NCBI GenBank assembly: GCA_965243605.1
Contig: CBDEVQ010000099.1
Coordinates: forward strand, 75,472-139,471
DNA length: 64,000 nt
Source: JBMYYR01 sp965243605
Lineage (GTDB): Bacteria > Bacteroidota > Bacteroidia > Flavobacteriales > CAJXXR01
Reading direction: 5' to 3'
In this document: piece by piece, positions 44,525 to 54,683 of the stretch
How the letters are laid out: every line of letters starts with the position of its first letter
Numbering within the stretch: the first letter of the stretch is position 1
Position numbers and translations under genes: made by a program
Notes under the pieces: generated by a model
Databases searched by the model: none
The model's input: only the letters and a program-made list of their open reading frames with translations
Told to the model about the DNA's origin: nothing

Positions 44525-46666
44525 CTATTCTTTAATAAACTTTAATGTTTCCTGTGTATGATTATTTGTTAACCTAAGGAAATAGTATCCATTTTGCAAT
44601 GCATTAATATTGATATCCGATAAGAATTTACTTTGTTGAATAATAGCTCCATGACTACTAATAATGGAGTAATTCGACCACTGGATTTCTGAGTCTATAT
44701 GTAAATTGTTTTTTGCTGGATTTGGATATATTGACGTATGTTGTTTTGTGTATTCAGGTGTAGAAACCCATAATTCATTAATTCCGTGAAAATATTCAAC
44801 GCCTCCTCTAATATTACCTGTTAACATATCTAAATAGCCATCATAATTAAAATCATATAATACAGGGCTTATATGTCGAACTTGCTCAAGGTTATTTACA
44901 TTACTATCTGCAATTAGAAAAGCACCCGTAAGATTTCCATCAATATTTTCAATTCGGTTTAATCCTGATGCAGAAGAACCTGCATAAATTACAGTATTTC
45001 CATCTTCTTCAATTATATCAAAATCTAGAAAACCTTGTGCTGTAGAAGTTTTAATCTCTATTTCCCCTAAAAATGATGAGATATGTGAGAATACAGGTGA
45101 AGTTGAACTTCCTGTATTTCTATAGTATGTTATTCTACCTTTTCGGTTCCCAGCTAATAGATCTATTAAACCATCGTTATCTATATCATATAATACAGGT
45201 GTTGCATTGTATCCAACATCAAGTCCATTTAAAAGGGTAGTGTTAATTGTGAAATTCCACGGGTTAGAGGTATTCGAATTATTCTTAAAGTAAGAGAAAG
45301 TACCATCATTTTTACCAACAATCATATCTTCTAATCCATCTCCATCAAGATCGGCAAAACTAGGGCATAAGTTAACACCTAAATTAAAAGCATTAATACC
45401 AGCAAAATTTTCAGTTATAAGAGAAAATTTAGGTTGTAATTGGCTTCCAATGTTTTTATAAAGACTTATTGTAGAAGTTAATCCAGACGCACTAAGAGTT
45501 TGTCCACCGCTTACAATAATATCCATGTTGTTATCTTGATTATAATCAAATAATCTAACTTTTGAATATCGACCTTGATCGATCATTTGATCTTGGATTG
45601 CATTTGTTTTAATGAATTCAAAATTTGGAAGAGCATTGCTTCCTATGTTTTTATAATACCAAACACTCTCTTTGGTATTAGAAGCATTACCTGTAGCAGG
45701 AGACACTAACATATCTTTTTTTCCATCCTTATTAAAATCTATAAAAAATACAGCCGGAAAAAACGTAATGTCAATCGGGTGAGTAGTTGGAAAGTTCTGA
45801 TTCATATTTGACATATGATCTGTTCCGTCTATAGGTGTGTTTGTTAGCTGAATAACATTGTTATAGCTAACATCACCGATAAATATTTCCATATCGTTAT
45901 CATTATCTAAATCATAGGCAGCTAATGTTGCTCCAGCATGTAAAGGAGAAGCCATTCTAGTATGTTGCATTTGTGTAATGCAAGTTGGATCATTTAATAA
46001 AATGCTGTTTGTTAGGTCATTTTCACTAAAATTACCCCAACATTTATCAGTTACTTTAAAGCTATATTCTCCAGGTGTTGTACTTACATTTTCATTAAAC
46101 TCGAGTCTTTTACCGTCAACTTCAAAAGTAACGATATCAATATCACCATCAAAATCCATATCTTGAATAATTGGAATATCAACATTGCTTGCATATAATG
46201 GGATAGGAGCAGAACCACGTTTCGATATTAGTGTTTCTACAAACTCAAAAGAAGGATTATTAAGAGTAGATGTGTTTTTATAGTAATACATACTACCACT
46301 AGATGACGTTATAAGATCATCTTTACCATCTGAATTAAGATCTCTAAATAATCCCCAATGTATTGATTTTGGAAAAATTGTATTATAACTTGGAATATAA
46401 TCGTAACCGTATTCTCCGTAGTGAACATTCGGATTATGAACAAATGGAATATACAATTTAGCATCACTATCATAAGCAACTAAGTCCGTAACGCCGTCTA
46501 AATTAATATCCATTTCGCTAAATTGAGGAGTGTTTAAACCTCCAACCCAAGGCATTGTGAGTAGAATACCGTTAGAGATAACAGGGACACTGTTACCCTG
46601 AATGAAAAATTGTTGTGCCTGAAGTGTTGAAAAAGAAAAAGAAAATAATAAAAATATAAATCGCAT
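44525..46666 (-). CDS. FG-GAP/VCBS-repeat secreted protein with T9SS sorting domain
   Basis: 713 residues. Signal peptide (1-17, ending TLQAQ), then a beta-propeller made of FG-GAP/VCBS repeats with calcium-type loops such as DINLDGVTDLVAYD, DLNSDGKDDLI, DMDFDGDIDIV, DYNQDNNMDIIV, DLDGDGLEDMIVG and DIDNDGLIDLLAG. The C-terminus is a type A T9SS sorting domain (about 640-713): SIYPNPAKNNLHID to the final LKFIKE. The protein should be exported by the Gld/Por machine encoded at 50-55.6 kb and attached to or released from the cell surface. Function is likely adhesive or carbohydrate-related, not known. Confidence 0.92.
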   Translation of the reverse strand: MRFIFLLFSFSFSTLQAQQFFIQGNSVPVISNGILLTMPWVGGLNTPQFSEMDINLDGVTDLVAYDSDAKLYIPFVHNPNVHYGEYGYDYIPSYNTIFPKSIHWGLFRDLNSDGKDDLITSSSGSMYYYKNTSTLNNPSFEFVETLISKRGSAPIPLYASNVDIPIIQDMDFDGDIDIVTFEVDGKRLEFNENVSTTPGEYSFKVTDKCWGNFSENDLTNSILLNDPTCITQMQHTRMASPLHAGATLAAYDLDNDNDMEIFIGDVSYNNVIQLTNTPIDGTDHMSNMNQNFPTTHPIDITFFPAVFFIDFNKDGKKDMLVSPATGNASNTKESVWYYKNIGSNALPNFEFIKTNAIQDQMIDQGRYSKVRLFDYNQDNNMDIIVSGGQTLSASGLTSTISLYKNIGSQLQPKFSLITENFAGINAFNLGVNLCPSFADLDGDGLEDMIVGKNDGTFSYFKNNSNTSNPWNFTINTTLLNGLDVGYNATPVLYDIDNDGLIDLLAGNRKGRITYYRNTGSSTSPVFSHISSFLGEIEIKTSTAQGFLDFDIIEEDGNTVIYAGSSASGLNRIENIDGNLTGAFLIADSNVNNLEQVRHISPVLYDFNYDGYLDMLTGNIRGGVEYFHGINELWVSTPEYTKQHTSIYPNPAKNNLHIDSEIQWSNYSIISSHGAIIQQSKFLSDININALQNGYYFLRLTNNHTQETLKFIKE

Positions 46667-46733
46667 AATTTAGATATTGGTTTCGATTAATAACAAAAAT
46701 AACAAAAAAATATTAGGAGTGTATATGAATTCT

Positions 46734-46764
46734 CTTGAGTATCTCGTATTAAATTATATATTTG
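46734..46764 (+). promoter_or_regulatory. secDF promoter
   Basis: CTTG (46734-46737), a 19-base spacer and TATATTTG at 46757-46764. This is 34 bases before ATG 46798 and explains why the longer open frame from 46762 is not used. Confidence 0.65.
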
Positions 46765-46797
46765 CACGTTCAGATTCTTGTTATAAATTTTCAAACA

Positions 46798-49794
46798 ATG
46801 CAAAACAAAGGTTTAATAAGAGGGTTTGCTTTAATCCTAGCATTAATCTGTTTATACCAACTTTCGTTTACTTTTTTAGCGAATAAGGTAGAAGCAGATG
46901 CTAAACAAGCAGCAGAAAACGGAGACGTTTCTTCAGAAGTCTATTACTTAGATTCAGTCGCTAATACACCAATTTATTCATTTATTCCAGCACTTACCTA
47001 TAAGGTTTGTAGAGAAAACGAGATCAATCTTGGATTAGATCTTCAAGGTGGAATGAGTGTTGTTCTTGAAGTATCAGTAGCAGATATCTTAACTAGCTTA
47101 GTTGGAGATAAACATGATCCGTTATTTAAAGCGACTATCGCTAGAGCTCATGAAATGGAGAAAGATGCTCAAGAAGATTTTATTACTCTTTTTGGTAAAG
47201 CATTTGTAATTGAAAACCAGAAAAATGGTGGAAATGCTAAGCTTCATGACGCGACATATTTCGGTACGCAAGAGTTAAGTCAGAAATTTACAACACTTAC
47301 AGCTTCTGATGAAGAGGTAATGAAAATTGTAAAAAATGAAGCTGATGGAGCAATTGATAGAGCATTTACTATTTTAAGAGCTCGTATTGATAAGTTTGGA
47401 GTTGCACAACCAAATGTTCAGAAATTACAACAATCTGGTCGTATTTTAATTGAATTACCAGGAGTAAAAGATGCCGAACGTATTAAGAAGTTGTTAAAGA
47501 CGACGGCTCAATTGCAATTTTGGGAAACAAGAGAATCTGCTGAATTATTACCTTTTCTTGTAGCGGCTAATACAAGACTTCAGGAAACTGAAGAGAACCC
47601 TAAAGCAACAAATGAAACAATTAATTCTAATTTAGTAAAGAATGATTCTGTTGTAGCAAATGATGAATCTAATGATATTACATCAATTTTAGATGATAAT
47701 ACTGATGCTACGGATTCAACAGTTGCTAATAGTACAAGTACAGATTCAACAGCATTAACAAATGCTTTTAATCCGTTATTTGAAATTTTTGCACCTAGTG
47801 TTTCACAAGATGGACAACCATTTCAAGGACCGTTATTAGGTTTTGCTTCTATTAAAGATACAGCAAAGATAAATGATTACTTATCTAGAAAAGATATTCG
47901 TAAACTACTACCTGCTGAATTAAGATATACTAAATTCTTATGGTCTGTTAAACCAAGAATTGAAGGTTCAGGAATGTTAGACCTTATTGCGATAAAGTCA
48001 AATAGAAAAGATGCACCTTCACTTAATGGAGATGTTATTGTTGATGCCTCTGCTAATTTTGGTGCTACTGGAAGTGTAGAAGTTTCGATGTCGATGAACA
48101 ATTTAGGAGCTAAGAAGTGGAAAAAGCTTACGGCTAATAATATTGGAAAATCTGTTGCAATTGTTTTAGATAACTATGTATATTCTTACCCAACAGTAAA
48201 TCAAGAAATACCAAATGGTAGTTCTCAGATTTCTGGTAATTTCGATATTCAAGAGGGAAAAGATTTAGCAAATATTCTTAAGGCTGGTAAATTACCTGCA
48301 CGTACTCACATTATCCAAGCGGATGAGGTAGGAGCTTCATTAGGACAAAGAGCTATTGATAACGGATTGGCTTCATTTATTGCAGCATTAATATTCGTAC
48401 TTCTTTATATGACATTCTACTATTCTAATGCAGGTTTAGGTGCTAACATTGCTTTATTAGCAAACATGTTCTTTGTATTTGGAGTATTAGCAGGATTTAA
48501 AACGGTATTAACATTACCTGGTATTGCTGGTATTGTATTAACTATTGGTATGGCGGTTGATGCCAACGTATTAATCTTCGAACGTATTAAGGAAGAATTA
48601 AATGGTGGTAAGAATATTAAGAATGCTGTTGCTGATGGTTATAAATTTGCATATGCTGCAATTGTAGATGCCAACGTAACAACATTATTAACAGGTGTTA
48701 TATTATATATATTTGGTACAGGTCCAATTAGAGGATTTGCCGTAACATTAATTATTGGTATTCTAACATCTTTATTCTGTGCAATATTCCTTACACGTGT
48801 TATTTTAGAGGCACGTATATCTAAAGGTAAAGGTGTTAATTTTTATACAGGTATCACTAAAAACTTATTCCAAAATAATAGTGTAGCTTTCTTAGCCAAA
48901 AAGAAGATAGCTTATGCTATATCGGCTATTATCATAATTGCAGGAATTGGTTCTATGTTAACAAGAGGGTTTGACCAAGGAGTTGACTTTACTGGTGGTC
49001 GTTCTTATGTTGTTAGTTTCTCTGATGATGTTAAAACAGACGATGTACGTCAAGTATTAGGAAAAGTATTTATTGTTGATGGAGAAGAACAAAAACCAAT
49101 TGTAAAAACATTTGGTAATGGAAATCAAGTTAAATTGACAACAAAATTCATGATAGATGAAGCCGATGCTGATTCTTTAGTTGAAGCGACTTTAGTATCT
49201 GGATTAGTTCAAATTGATAAAGACTATAAAATAGAGAGTTCAACACTTGTAGGACCAACTATTGCGGATGATATTTTGAAAGCAGCATTATGGGCTGTAT
49301 TAGGATCATTATTTGTGATTTTCTTATACATCATTATAAGATTCGGTAAATGGCAATATTCATTAGGAGCGGTTTCTGCTGTATTCCATGATGTATTAGT
49401 TGTATTATCTCTTTATTCTTTACTATATGGAATGTTACCATTCTCATTAGAAATTGATCAAGCATTTATTGCGGCAATTCTTACGGTAATCGGATATTCG
49501 TTGAATGATACCGTGGTTGTATTTGATAGAATTCGAGAACGAATAGGTACATCTGGTAAATTCTCAGATAAAGACTTAATCAATGGTGCATTAAACAGTA
49601 CATTAAGTCGTACGATGAATACATCATTAACTACATTGATTGTATTATTAGTAATCTTCTTTATGGGAGGTGAGGTGATACAAGGATTTATGTTTGCATT
49701 ATTAGTAGGAGTAGTTGTAGGAACTTATTCTTCACTTTTCATTGCAACTCCTGTAATGTTGGATACTATTAAAGATACAGATAATAAGGCATAG
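46798..49794 (+). CDS. secDF: SecD-SecF fusion, preprotein translocase accessory protein
   Basis: 998 residues starting MQNKGLIRGFALILALICLY. SecD part: NLGLDLQGGMSVVLEV block, two large periplasmic segments and six membrane helices with GIAGIVLTIGMAVDANVLIFERIKEEL. SecF part (from about residue 690): GVDFTGGRSYVVSF, LVGPTIADDILKAALWA and ILTVIGYSLNDTVVVFDRIRE. It pulls secreted proteins across the inner membrane using the proton-motive force. A Ser/Thr/Asp-rich linker at about 265-320 is an unusual low-complexity insert inside the first periplasmic domain. Confidence 0.96.
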   Translation: MQNKGLIRGFALILALICLYQLSFTFLANKVEADAKQAAENGDVSSEVYYLDSVANTPIYSFIPALTYKVCRENEINLGLDLQGGMSVVLEVSVADILTSLVGDKHDPLFKATIARAHEMEKDAQEDFITLFGKAFVIENQKNGGNAKLHDATYFGTQELSQKFTTLTASDEEVMKIVKNEADGAIDRAFTILRARIDKFGVAQPNVQKLQQSGRILIELPGVKDAERIKKLLKTTAQLQFWETRESAELLPFLVAANTRLQETEENPKATNETINSNLVKNDSVVANDESNDITSILDDNTDATDSTVANSTSTDSTALTNAFNPLFEIFAPSVSQDGQPFQGPLLGFASIKDTAKINDYLSRKDIRKLLPAELRYTKFLWSVKPRIEGSGMLDLIAIKSNRKDAPSLNGDVIVDASANFGATGSVEVSMSMNNLGAKKWKKLTANNIGKSVAIVLDNYVYSYPTVNQEIPNGSSQISGNFDIQEGKDLANILKAGKLPARTHIIQADEVGASLGQRAIDNGLASFIAALIFVLLYMTFYYSNAGLGANIALLANMFFVFGVLAGFKTVLTLPGIAGIVLTIGMAVDANVLIFERIKEELNGGKNIKNAVADGYKFAYAAIVDANVTTLLTGVILYIFGTGPIRGFAVTLIIGILTSLFCAIFLTRVILEARISKGKGVNFYTGITKNLFQNNSVAFLAKKKIAYAISAIIIIAGIGSMLTRGFDQGVDFTGGRSYVVSFSDDVKTDDVRQVLGKVFIVDGEEQKPIVKTFGNGNQVKLTTKFMIDEADADSLVEATLVSGLVQIDKDYKIESSTLVGPTIADDILKAALWAVLGSLFVIFLYIIIRFGKWQYSLGAVSAVFHDVLVVLSLYSLLYGMLPFSLEIDQAFIAAILTVIGYSLNDTVVVFDRIRERIGTSGKFSDKDLINGALNSTLSRTMNTSLTTLIVLLVIFFMGGEVIQGFMFALLVGVVVGTYSSLFIATPVMLDTIKDTDNKA

Positions 49795-49825
49795 AGCTCT
49801 TGAGCACATTGTCTAATTAATATTA

Positions 49826-49857
49826 AAAAAAGAGGGGTCATTTGATCCCTCTTTTTT
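49826..49857 (+). terminator. secDF terminator
   Basis: Fifteen-base arms (aaaaaagaggggtca / tgatccctctttttt) with one G-T pair and a two-base loop, 31 bases after the secDF stop. The 200 bases that follow up to 50057 are AT-rich and hold the porP promoter region (TATCTTTA near 50010 is the nearest -7 match), no ORF. Confidence 0.85.
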
Positions 49858-50057
49858 ATTAGTAATATAGTTTTATACACAATATTAATAGGGCCTGATC
49901 AAAAACGAATGTTAAATATAAGTAGTTGTAAATTAATTTTTTTTTAAATAATCTGTTGATAATTATTTAAACCCTTCTTAATTCACTTGTATCCTTCTTT
50001 TTTTTTTATATCTTTAGCCCTCAAAGTATATATTTCTATGGTAAAGCCATATATTTT

Positions 50058-50999
50058 ATGAAAAAAATAGCTTTTTTAATTTCTGTTTGTTTCAGTTGGT
50101 TGGCAAATGCGCAGCAGGATATTCAAATTACCCAAAACATGTTTAATAAGTTTGCGGTGAATCCGGCTTATGCAGGAGCAACTTCAAATTTAAATGCTAG
50201 TGTGCTACACAGGTCTCAATGGGTAGGATTTGAAGGTGCTCCAACATCTCAAATTTTCAATCTGGAGGTTCCTGTATATGCTTTAGCGGGTGGTATAGGT
50301 CTTAATATTGTAAATGATGCAATAGGTGAAGGATTTAGATATCGACAAGTTGGTGCCACATATGCCTTTCGTGGTAAACTAGGAGACGAAACATTTTTAG
50401 GTTTAGGTTTTAATGCCGGTTTTTTTAATATTGATTTTAATTATGATACGTGGTTAGCATCTAATGGAGGAAATGGATCTGATGATCCTCATATTCCAGA
50501 TGAAAGTGCTTCAGCAATAGTTCCAGATTTTGGAGTTGGAGCTTATCTACAGTATAAGAATTTCAATTTTGGGGTTTCTTCAACACATATTGTTGAATTT
50601 GAAGCTGAGCTTGATGGAGGTAAAGATGCCGTTTACGGTTCTAATCGTCACTACTATTTTATAGGAGAAGCTAATTTTGAAATGAATAGACTGTGGTCAA
50701 TCGCACCATCTATTTTTATTAAAACTGATGAAGTAAAGCCACAGTTTGATTTCGCATCAAACTTTATATATAAAGATATGTTTACCATAGGGGCAGCATA
50801 CCGTACATTTGACGCGGTAGCCGTTATGGCCTCATATAAGCACGATAATAAAATTTTAGTAGGTTACTCCTATGATATTACGATTTCAGAGCTGAAATCA
50901 TATCAATCGGGGTCTCACGAAGTTTTTGTACGTTATTCTTTACCAATAAAAGTTCCTTCTAAGGCACGAACGAGGTATAGAAATAACAGATTTTTGTAG
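50058..50999 (+). CDS. PorP/SprF-family T9SS outer-membrane protein
   Basis: 313 residues. Signal peptide (1-18, ending WLANAQ), then the family start QDIQITQNMFNKFAVNPAYAG, followed by a 14-stranded-type barrel with VLHRSQWVGFEGAPTSQ. PorP is a partner of the GldK/PorK-GldN/PorN ring and of PorE. It heads the gldKLMN genes exactly as porP heads porKLMN in Porphyromonas, so it is likely the main PorP of this genome. The end is basic (KVPSKARTRYRNNRFL). Confidence 0.93.
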   Translation: MKKIAFLISVCFSWLANAQQDIQITQNMFNKFAVNPAYAGATSNLNASVLHRSQWVGFEGAPTSQIFNLEVPVYALAGGIGLNIVNDAIGEGFRYRQVGATYAFRGKLGDETFLGLGFNAGFFNIDFNYDTWLASNGGNGSDDPHIPDESASAIVPDFGVGAYLQYKNFNFGVSSTHIVEFEAELDGGKDAVYGSNRHYYFIGEANFEMNRLWSIAPSIFIKTDEVKPQFDFASNFIYKDMFTIGAAYRTFDAVAVMASYKHDNKILVGYSYDITISELKSYQSGSHEVFVRYSLPIKVPSKARTRYRNNRFL

Positions 51000-51026
51000 G
51001 ATTTTTTAAGTAAAAGTGTAATTTTG
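50993..51026 (+). promoter_or_regulatory. Candidate gldK promoter
   Basis: TTTG at 50993-50996 (inside the last porP codons), 22-base spacer, TAATTTTG at 51019-51026, 52 bases before gldK. It suggests that gldKLMN can be transcribed separately from porP. Confidence 0.5.
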
Positions 51027-51077
51027 GGAGAGAAAAATTTCAACACACCCATTAGACGACTATAAATACTCATTAAT

Positions 51078-52400
51078 ATGAAGCGAATAATTGCTCTAGG
51101 ATTATTAGGAACAGCGTTATTTAGTTGTACGACACCTAGTACAGAATTAGAAGGAGTTTCTTCAGGAATACCTTATCACCCAACTCATCCATTTGGAATG
51201 GTTAAAGTTGAGGGAGGAGCGTACACCATGGGAGCTAACGATCAAAATGTGCCATTTGCACAAACTACGCCTGTACGTACGGTGACAATGCATTCTTTTT
51301 GGATGGATCAAACAGAGATTACTAATAATGAGTATCGTCAGTTTGTTCATTGGGTTAGAGATTCTATTGCCAGAACATATCTAGCTGAGAACGGTGTAGA
51401 AAATTATGAAATGATTGAAGAAGATGCCGAAGGTAACTTTTTAGAAACGCCTGTTTTGGATTGGTCTACGCCAATTGATTGGGCTTCTGAAGATGAAATC
51501 TTACAAGAAGCATTAGATCCTTTATTTCTACCAGAAGACGAAAGAGTTTTTGGAAAGAAACAATTAGATCCAAGATCTTGGAATTATGAGTATTCTTTTA
51601 TTGATACTAAGATCTTAGGTCAAAAGAGGAATGATTATGATCCAAAAACTGAAAGCTATAGAGAAGGATTCTCACGTCAGAATTTAGTAAATACTGAGTC
51701 TGTATATGTTTATCCAGATACAAATGTATGGTTGAAAGACTTTGCATATGCTTATACATTTAATGAGCCAATTTTCAATAATTATTTTTGGCACCCATCT
51801 TATGGAGAATATCCTGTAGTTGGTATTACTTGGGAACAAGCTAATGCATTCTGTGATTGGAGAACTCGTTTAAGAACGAATGCGCTTTCAAATAACCAAA
51901 ATGCATTTGAAACCGTTTTCCGTTTACCAACAGAAGCTGAATGGGAATATGCAGCAAGAGGAGGTAAACAACAAACAATTTATCCTTGGGGAGGAATTTA
52001 TCCAACGACGGCAAAAGGATGTTTCTTAGCTAACTTTAAGCCTAGAAGAGGTGAGTATGGTGCAGATGGACATGTGTTCACAGCTCCAGCGATTTCTTTT
52101 AACTCAAACGATATTGATTTATACAACATGAGTGGTAACGTTGCTGAATGGACTTCAACTCCATTTGAACAAACGCAATATTCATTTTGGCATGATTTAA
52201 ACCCTGACTATAGATATTCTGCTCAGGATTCTGATAATCCTAAAATGAAACGTAAAGTTACTAAAGGTGGATCTTGGAAAGATATAGGTGCATTTATTCA
52301 AATAGCTGCTCGTGATTATGCTCAACAAGATGAAGCTAGTTCATTTATCGGTTTCAGATGTGTTAAAACATTTGAGCATGTTAAAGAATTCGAAAATTAA
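51078..52400 (+). CDS. gldK: T9SS outer-membrane ring lipoprotein GldK (PorK)
   Basis: 440 residues. Lipoprotein signal (GLLGTALFSC, Cys16), then a formylglycine-generating-enzyme-like fold: MVKVEGGAYTMGANDQN, SFWMDQTEITNNEYRQFVHW, EYPVVGITWEQANAFCDWR, RLPTEAEWEYAARGG, NMSGNVAEW and the final FIGFRCVK. GldK forms the periplasmic ring under the outer membrane with GldN. It is 28 bases upstream of gldL. Confidence 0.96.
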   Translation: MKRIIALGLLGTALFSCTTPSTELEGVSSGIPYHPTHPFGMVKVEGGAYTMGANDQNVPFAQTTPVRTVTMHSFWMDQTEITNNEYRQFVHWVRDSIARTYLAENGVENYEMIEEDAEGNFLETPVLDWSTPIDWASEDEILQEALDPLFLPEDERVFGKKQLDPRSWNYEYSFIDTKILGQKRNDYDPKTESYREGFSRQNLVNTESVYVYPDTNVWLKDFAYAYTFNEPIFNNYFWHPSYGEYPVVGITWEQANAFCDWRTRLRTNALSNNQNAFETVFRLPTEAEWEYAARGGKQQTIYPWGGIYPTTAKGCFLANFKPRRGEYGADGHVFTAPAISFNSNDIDLYNMSGNVAEWTSTPFEQTQYSFWHDLNPDYRYSAQDSDNPKMKRKVTKGGSWKDIGAFIQIAARDYAQQDEASSFIGFRCVKTFEHVKEFEN

Positions 52401-52428
52401 AATTAACCCTTAAAAATCTCACACAAAT

Positions 52429-53082
52429 ATGTCTTTTTTAGATTCAAAGAAAGGAAAAAACTTCATGGCGAAGCTTTATGGTATTGGAGCAGCCGTTGTA
52501 ATTTTAGGTGCATTATTTAAAATTCTTCACTTGCCAGGAGCCGATATAATGCTTATCATAGGTTTAGGAACTGAAGCTGGTATTTTCTTTTTCTCAGCAT
52601 TCGAAAAACCACCAAAGGAATATGATTGGTCACTAGTTTACCCTGAATTAGCAGGAATGGAAGCCGATGACGATGAATTAGGATTATCTGGATCACCAGT
52701 TCGTGACTTAGATAATATGATGGAGAATGCTAAAATAGATTCTGATTTAATCTCTTCTTTAGGAGATGGATTAAGAAAAGTTAGTGTTGCTGCAAATGGA
52801 TTAGGAGAGGCTGTTAGTATTGCTGAAAGTACAAACAAGTATAGTAATGAAGTAAATAGTGCAGCTAAGAATTTAGCATCAATCAATGCTTTATATGCTA
52901 CTCAAATAGAAAGTAATTCCGTTCATACAGAAGCTACTAAACAAATGGCTAATAATATGAAGTCTGCAATGCAAACTTCGCAAGACATGCAAAACGAATT
53001 AAGTAACTTGACTAAAAATTTAAGTTCATTAAATTCTGTTTATGGTAACATGTTATCTGCTATGAACGTTAACAATAAATAA
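52429..53082 (+). CDS. gldL: T9SS inner-membrane motor subunit GldL (PorL)
   Basis: 217 residues. Two membrane helices at about 14-34 and 38-58, the second containing Glu49 in GLGTEAGIFFFS, the conserved charged residue tied to proton flow. A cytoplasmic coiled-coil-rich tail follows (about 80-217; repeated NLASINALYATQ and NLTKNLSSLNSVYGN). With GldM it forms the proton-driven rotary motor that powers T9SS and gliding. Eleven bases before gldM. Confidence 0.96.
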   Translation: MSFLDSKKGKNFMAKLYGIGAAVVILGALFKILHLPGADIMLIIGLGTEAGIFFFSAFEKPPKEYDWSLVYPELAGMEADDDELGLSGSPVRDLDNMMENAKIDSDLISSLGDGLRKVSVAANGLGEAVSIAESTNKYSNEVNSAAKNLASINALYATQIESNSVHTEATKQMANNMKSAMQTSQDMQNELSNLTKNLSSLNSVYGNMLSAMNVNNK

Positions 53083-53093
53083 GGAGCACAGAT

Positions 53094-54671
53094 ATGGCTA
53101 GTGGAAAACAATCTCCAAGGCAGAAGATGATCAATATGATGTATCTCGTATTGACAGCACTTTTAGCCTTAAACATATCTAAAGACATCCTTAATGCGTT
53201 TGCCGTTGTTGAGAAAGGATATGAACGTACAGTAAATGTACTTGATCAAAAGAATCAAGATAAGTTTGAAGATTTTGAGAAAATAGCAGAAACTGTTATT
53301 GCTGCAAAACAACCATTGGAAAATGCTAAATCTGTAAAGACTGAAGCAGATAAACTGGTTGGTGTAATTGAAAAACTTCGTCACGATATCATTGAAATGA
53401 ATGGTAGTGAGATGAATGATGAATTAGGTATGGAATTACCTAATAAAATGGATGATAAAGAAGGTGTTGCTAATTTATTATTGAAAAAGCCTGACAGAGC
53501 TGGAAAATTAAAAATTGCAATAAATAATTACCGTGATTTCTTAGTGAAAACTGACATCGTTAAAAGTAATCCAGCATTAAAAGATGATATTACTTCATTA
53601 TTTAATACGGATGATATTAAACGTAAAGGATCTACTAAGATTGATTGGGAACACCATACTTTTGAGCATTATCCTCTTATTGCTATCCTGACATTTTTAC
53701 GTCAGATAGAATCGGATGTTGTGAAAATAGAATCGGATGTTGTTGATAGATTATATTCTTCAGTTGGACAGTCTGACTTTAGTTTTGATAATTTAAAGGC
53801 GATGATCGTTCCTGAAAGTTCATCAATAATGGTTGGTGAAAAGTTTAAAGCAGATATTTTTGTAACTGCTTTTGACTCTAGACAAAAACCTACTATTCGT
53901 TACCAAAAAACGTATACAGGAGAAGAAACTGATTTTACTGGTGCTTCTTTACTTGATTCAATAAGTGAAGGTATGGGTAAACTTGAGTTTACTGCTAGTT
54001 CTCCAGGAGAACATACGCTTGGAGCTGAACTAGAAATCGTTAAAAGTAATGGTAAAAAAGCAACTTGGAATACAGGTATAAAATATACTGTTAATGCTCC
54101 AACATCTGTAGTGTCACCTACAAAGATGAATGTATTTTACTTTGGTGTAGATAACCCTATTGCAGTTTCTGTACCAGGTGTTGATTCTAGAGGTGTGAAA
54201 ATCTCAGTTTCAGGAGCAAATTCTAAACCTAAAGGTAAAGGTGAATATATTATCGATGTTAGAAAAGGTGCCAAAACAGTTAAAATTGGTGTTAATGCCA
54301 ATGGAAGAAATATTGGTAAACCACATGAATTTAGAGTTAAGCGTGTACCAAATCCTGTAGCTACTATTGCAGGTAAGGTTCAAGGTCAAATTTCTAAAAG
54401 TTTAATGTTGAGAACACCTGGAATTAGAGCGTCTTTAAAAGATTTCCCTTTTGACTTAAAGTTTAAAGTTATTTCTTTTGTAGTTAGAATTAATGACGGT
54501 GATTATGTATCTCCAATAGGTGTAAAGGGTGACCGTTTTACAGCTGAGATTAAAGATAAAATACGAAAAGCAAAACCAGGTACAGAAATTAGTTTTACTA
54601 GTATAAAAGCTAAAGGACCAACTCGTGTGGGAATTAAGTCTTGTTCTCCAGTAGTATTAGCTGTACAATAA
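53094..54671 (+). CDS. gldM: T9SS motor subunit GldM (PorM)
   Basis: 525 residues. One membrane helix near the N-terminus (about 12-30; MINMMYLVLTALLALNIS) goes into the GldL bundle; four periplasmic domains follow (D1 helical about 40-220, D2-D4 beta domains to 525). The start MASGKQSPRQKMINMMYLVL is diagnostic of the family. It spans the periplasm and passes torque to the GldK/GldN ring. Tightly spaced in the gldKLMN operon. Confidence 0.96.
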   Translation: MASGKQSPRQKMINMMYLVLTALLALNISKDILNAFAVVEKGYERTVNVLDQKNQDKFEDFEKIAETVIAAKQPLENAKSVKTEADKLVGVIEKLRHDIIEMNGSEMNDELGMELPNKMDDKEGVANLLLKKPDRAGKLKIAINNYRDFLVKTDIVKSNPALKDDITSLFNTDDIKRKGSTKIDWEHHTFEHYPLIAILTFLRQIESDVVKIESDVVDRLYSSVGQSDFSFDNLKAMIVPESSSIMVGEKFKADIFVTAFDSRQKPTIRYQKTYTGEETDFTGASLLDSISEGMGKLEFTASSPGEHTLGAELEIVKSNGKKATWNTGIKYTVNAPTSVVSPTKMNVFYFGVDNPIAVSVPGVDSRGVKISVSGANSKPKGKGEYIIDVRKGAKTVKIGVNANGRNIGKPHEFRVKRVPNPVATIAGKVQGQISKSLMLRTPGIRASLKDFPFDLKFKVISFVVRINDGDYVSPIGVKGDRFTAEIKDKIRKAKPGTEISFTSIKAKGPTRVGIKSCSPVVLAVQ

Positions 54672-54683
54672 AATTATTGAATT

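Noticed and set aside
46677..46886. Plus-strand ORF over the secDF promoter
   Set aside because: It covers the promoter and the first secDF codons in another frame.
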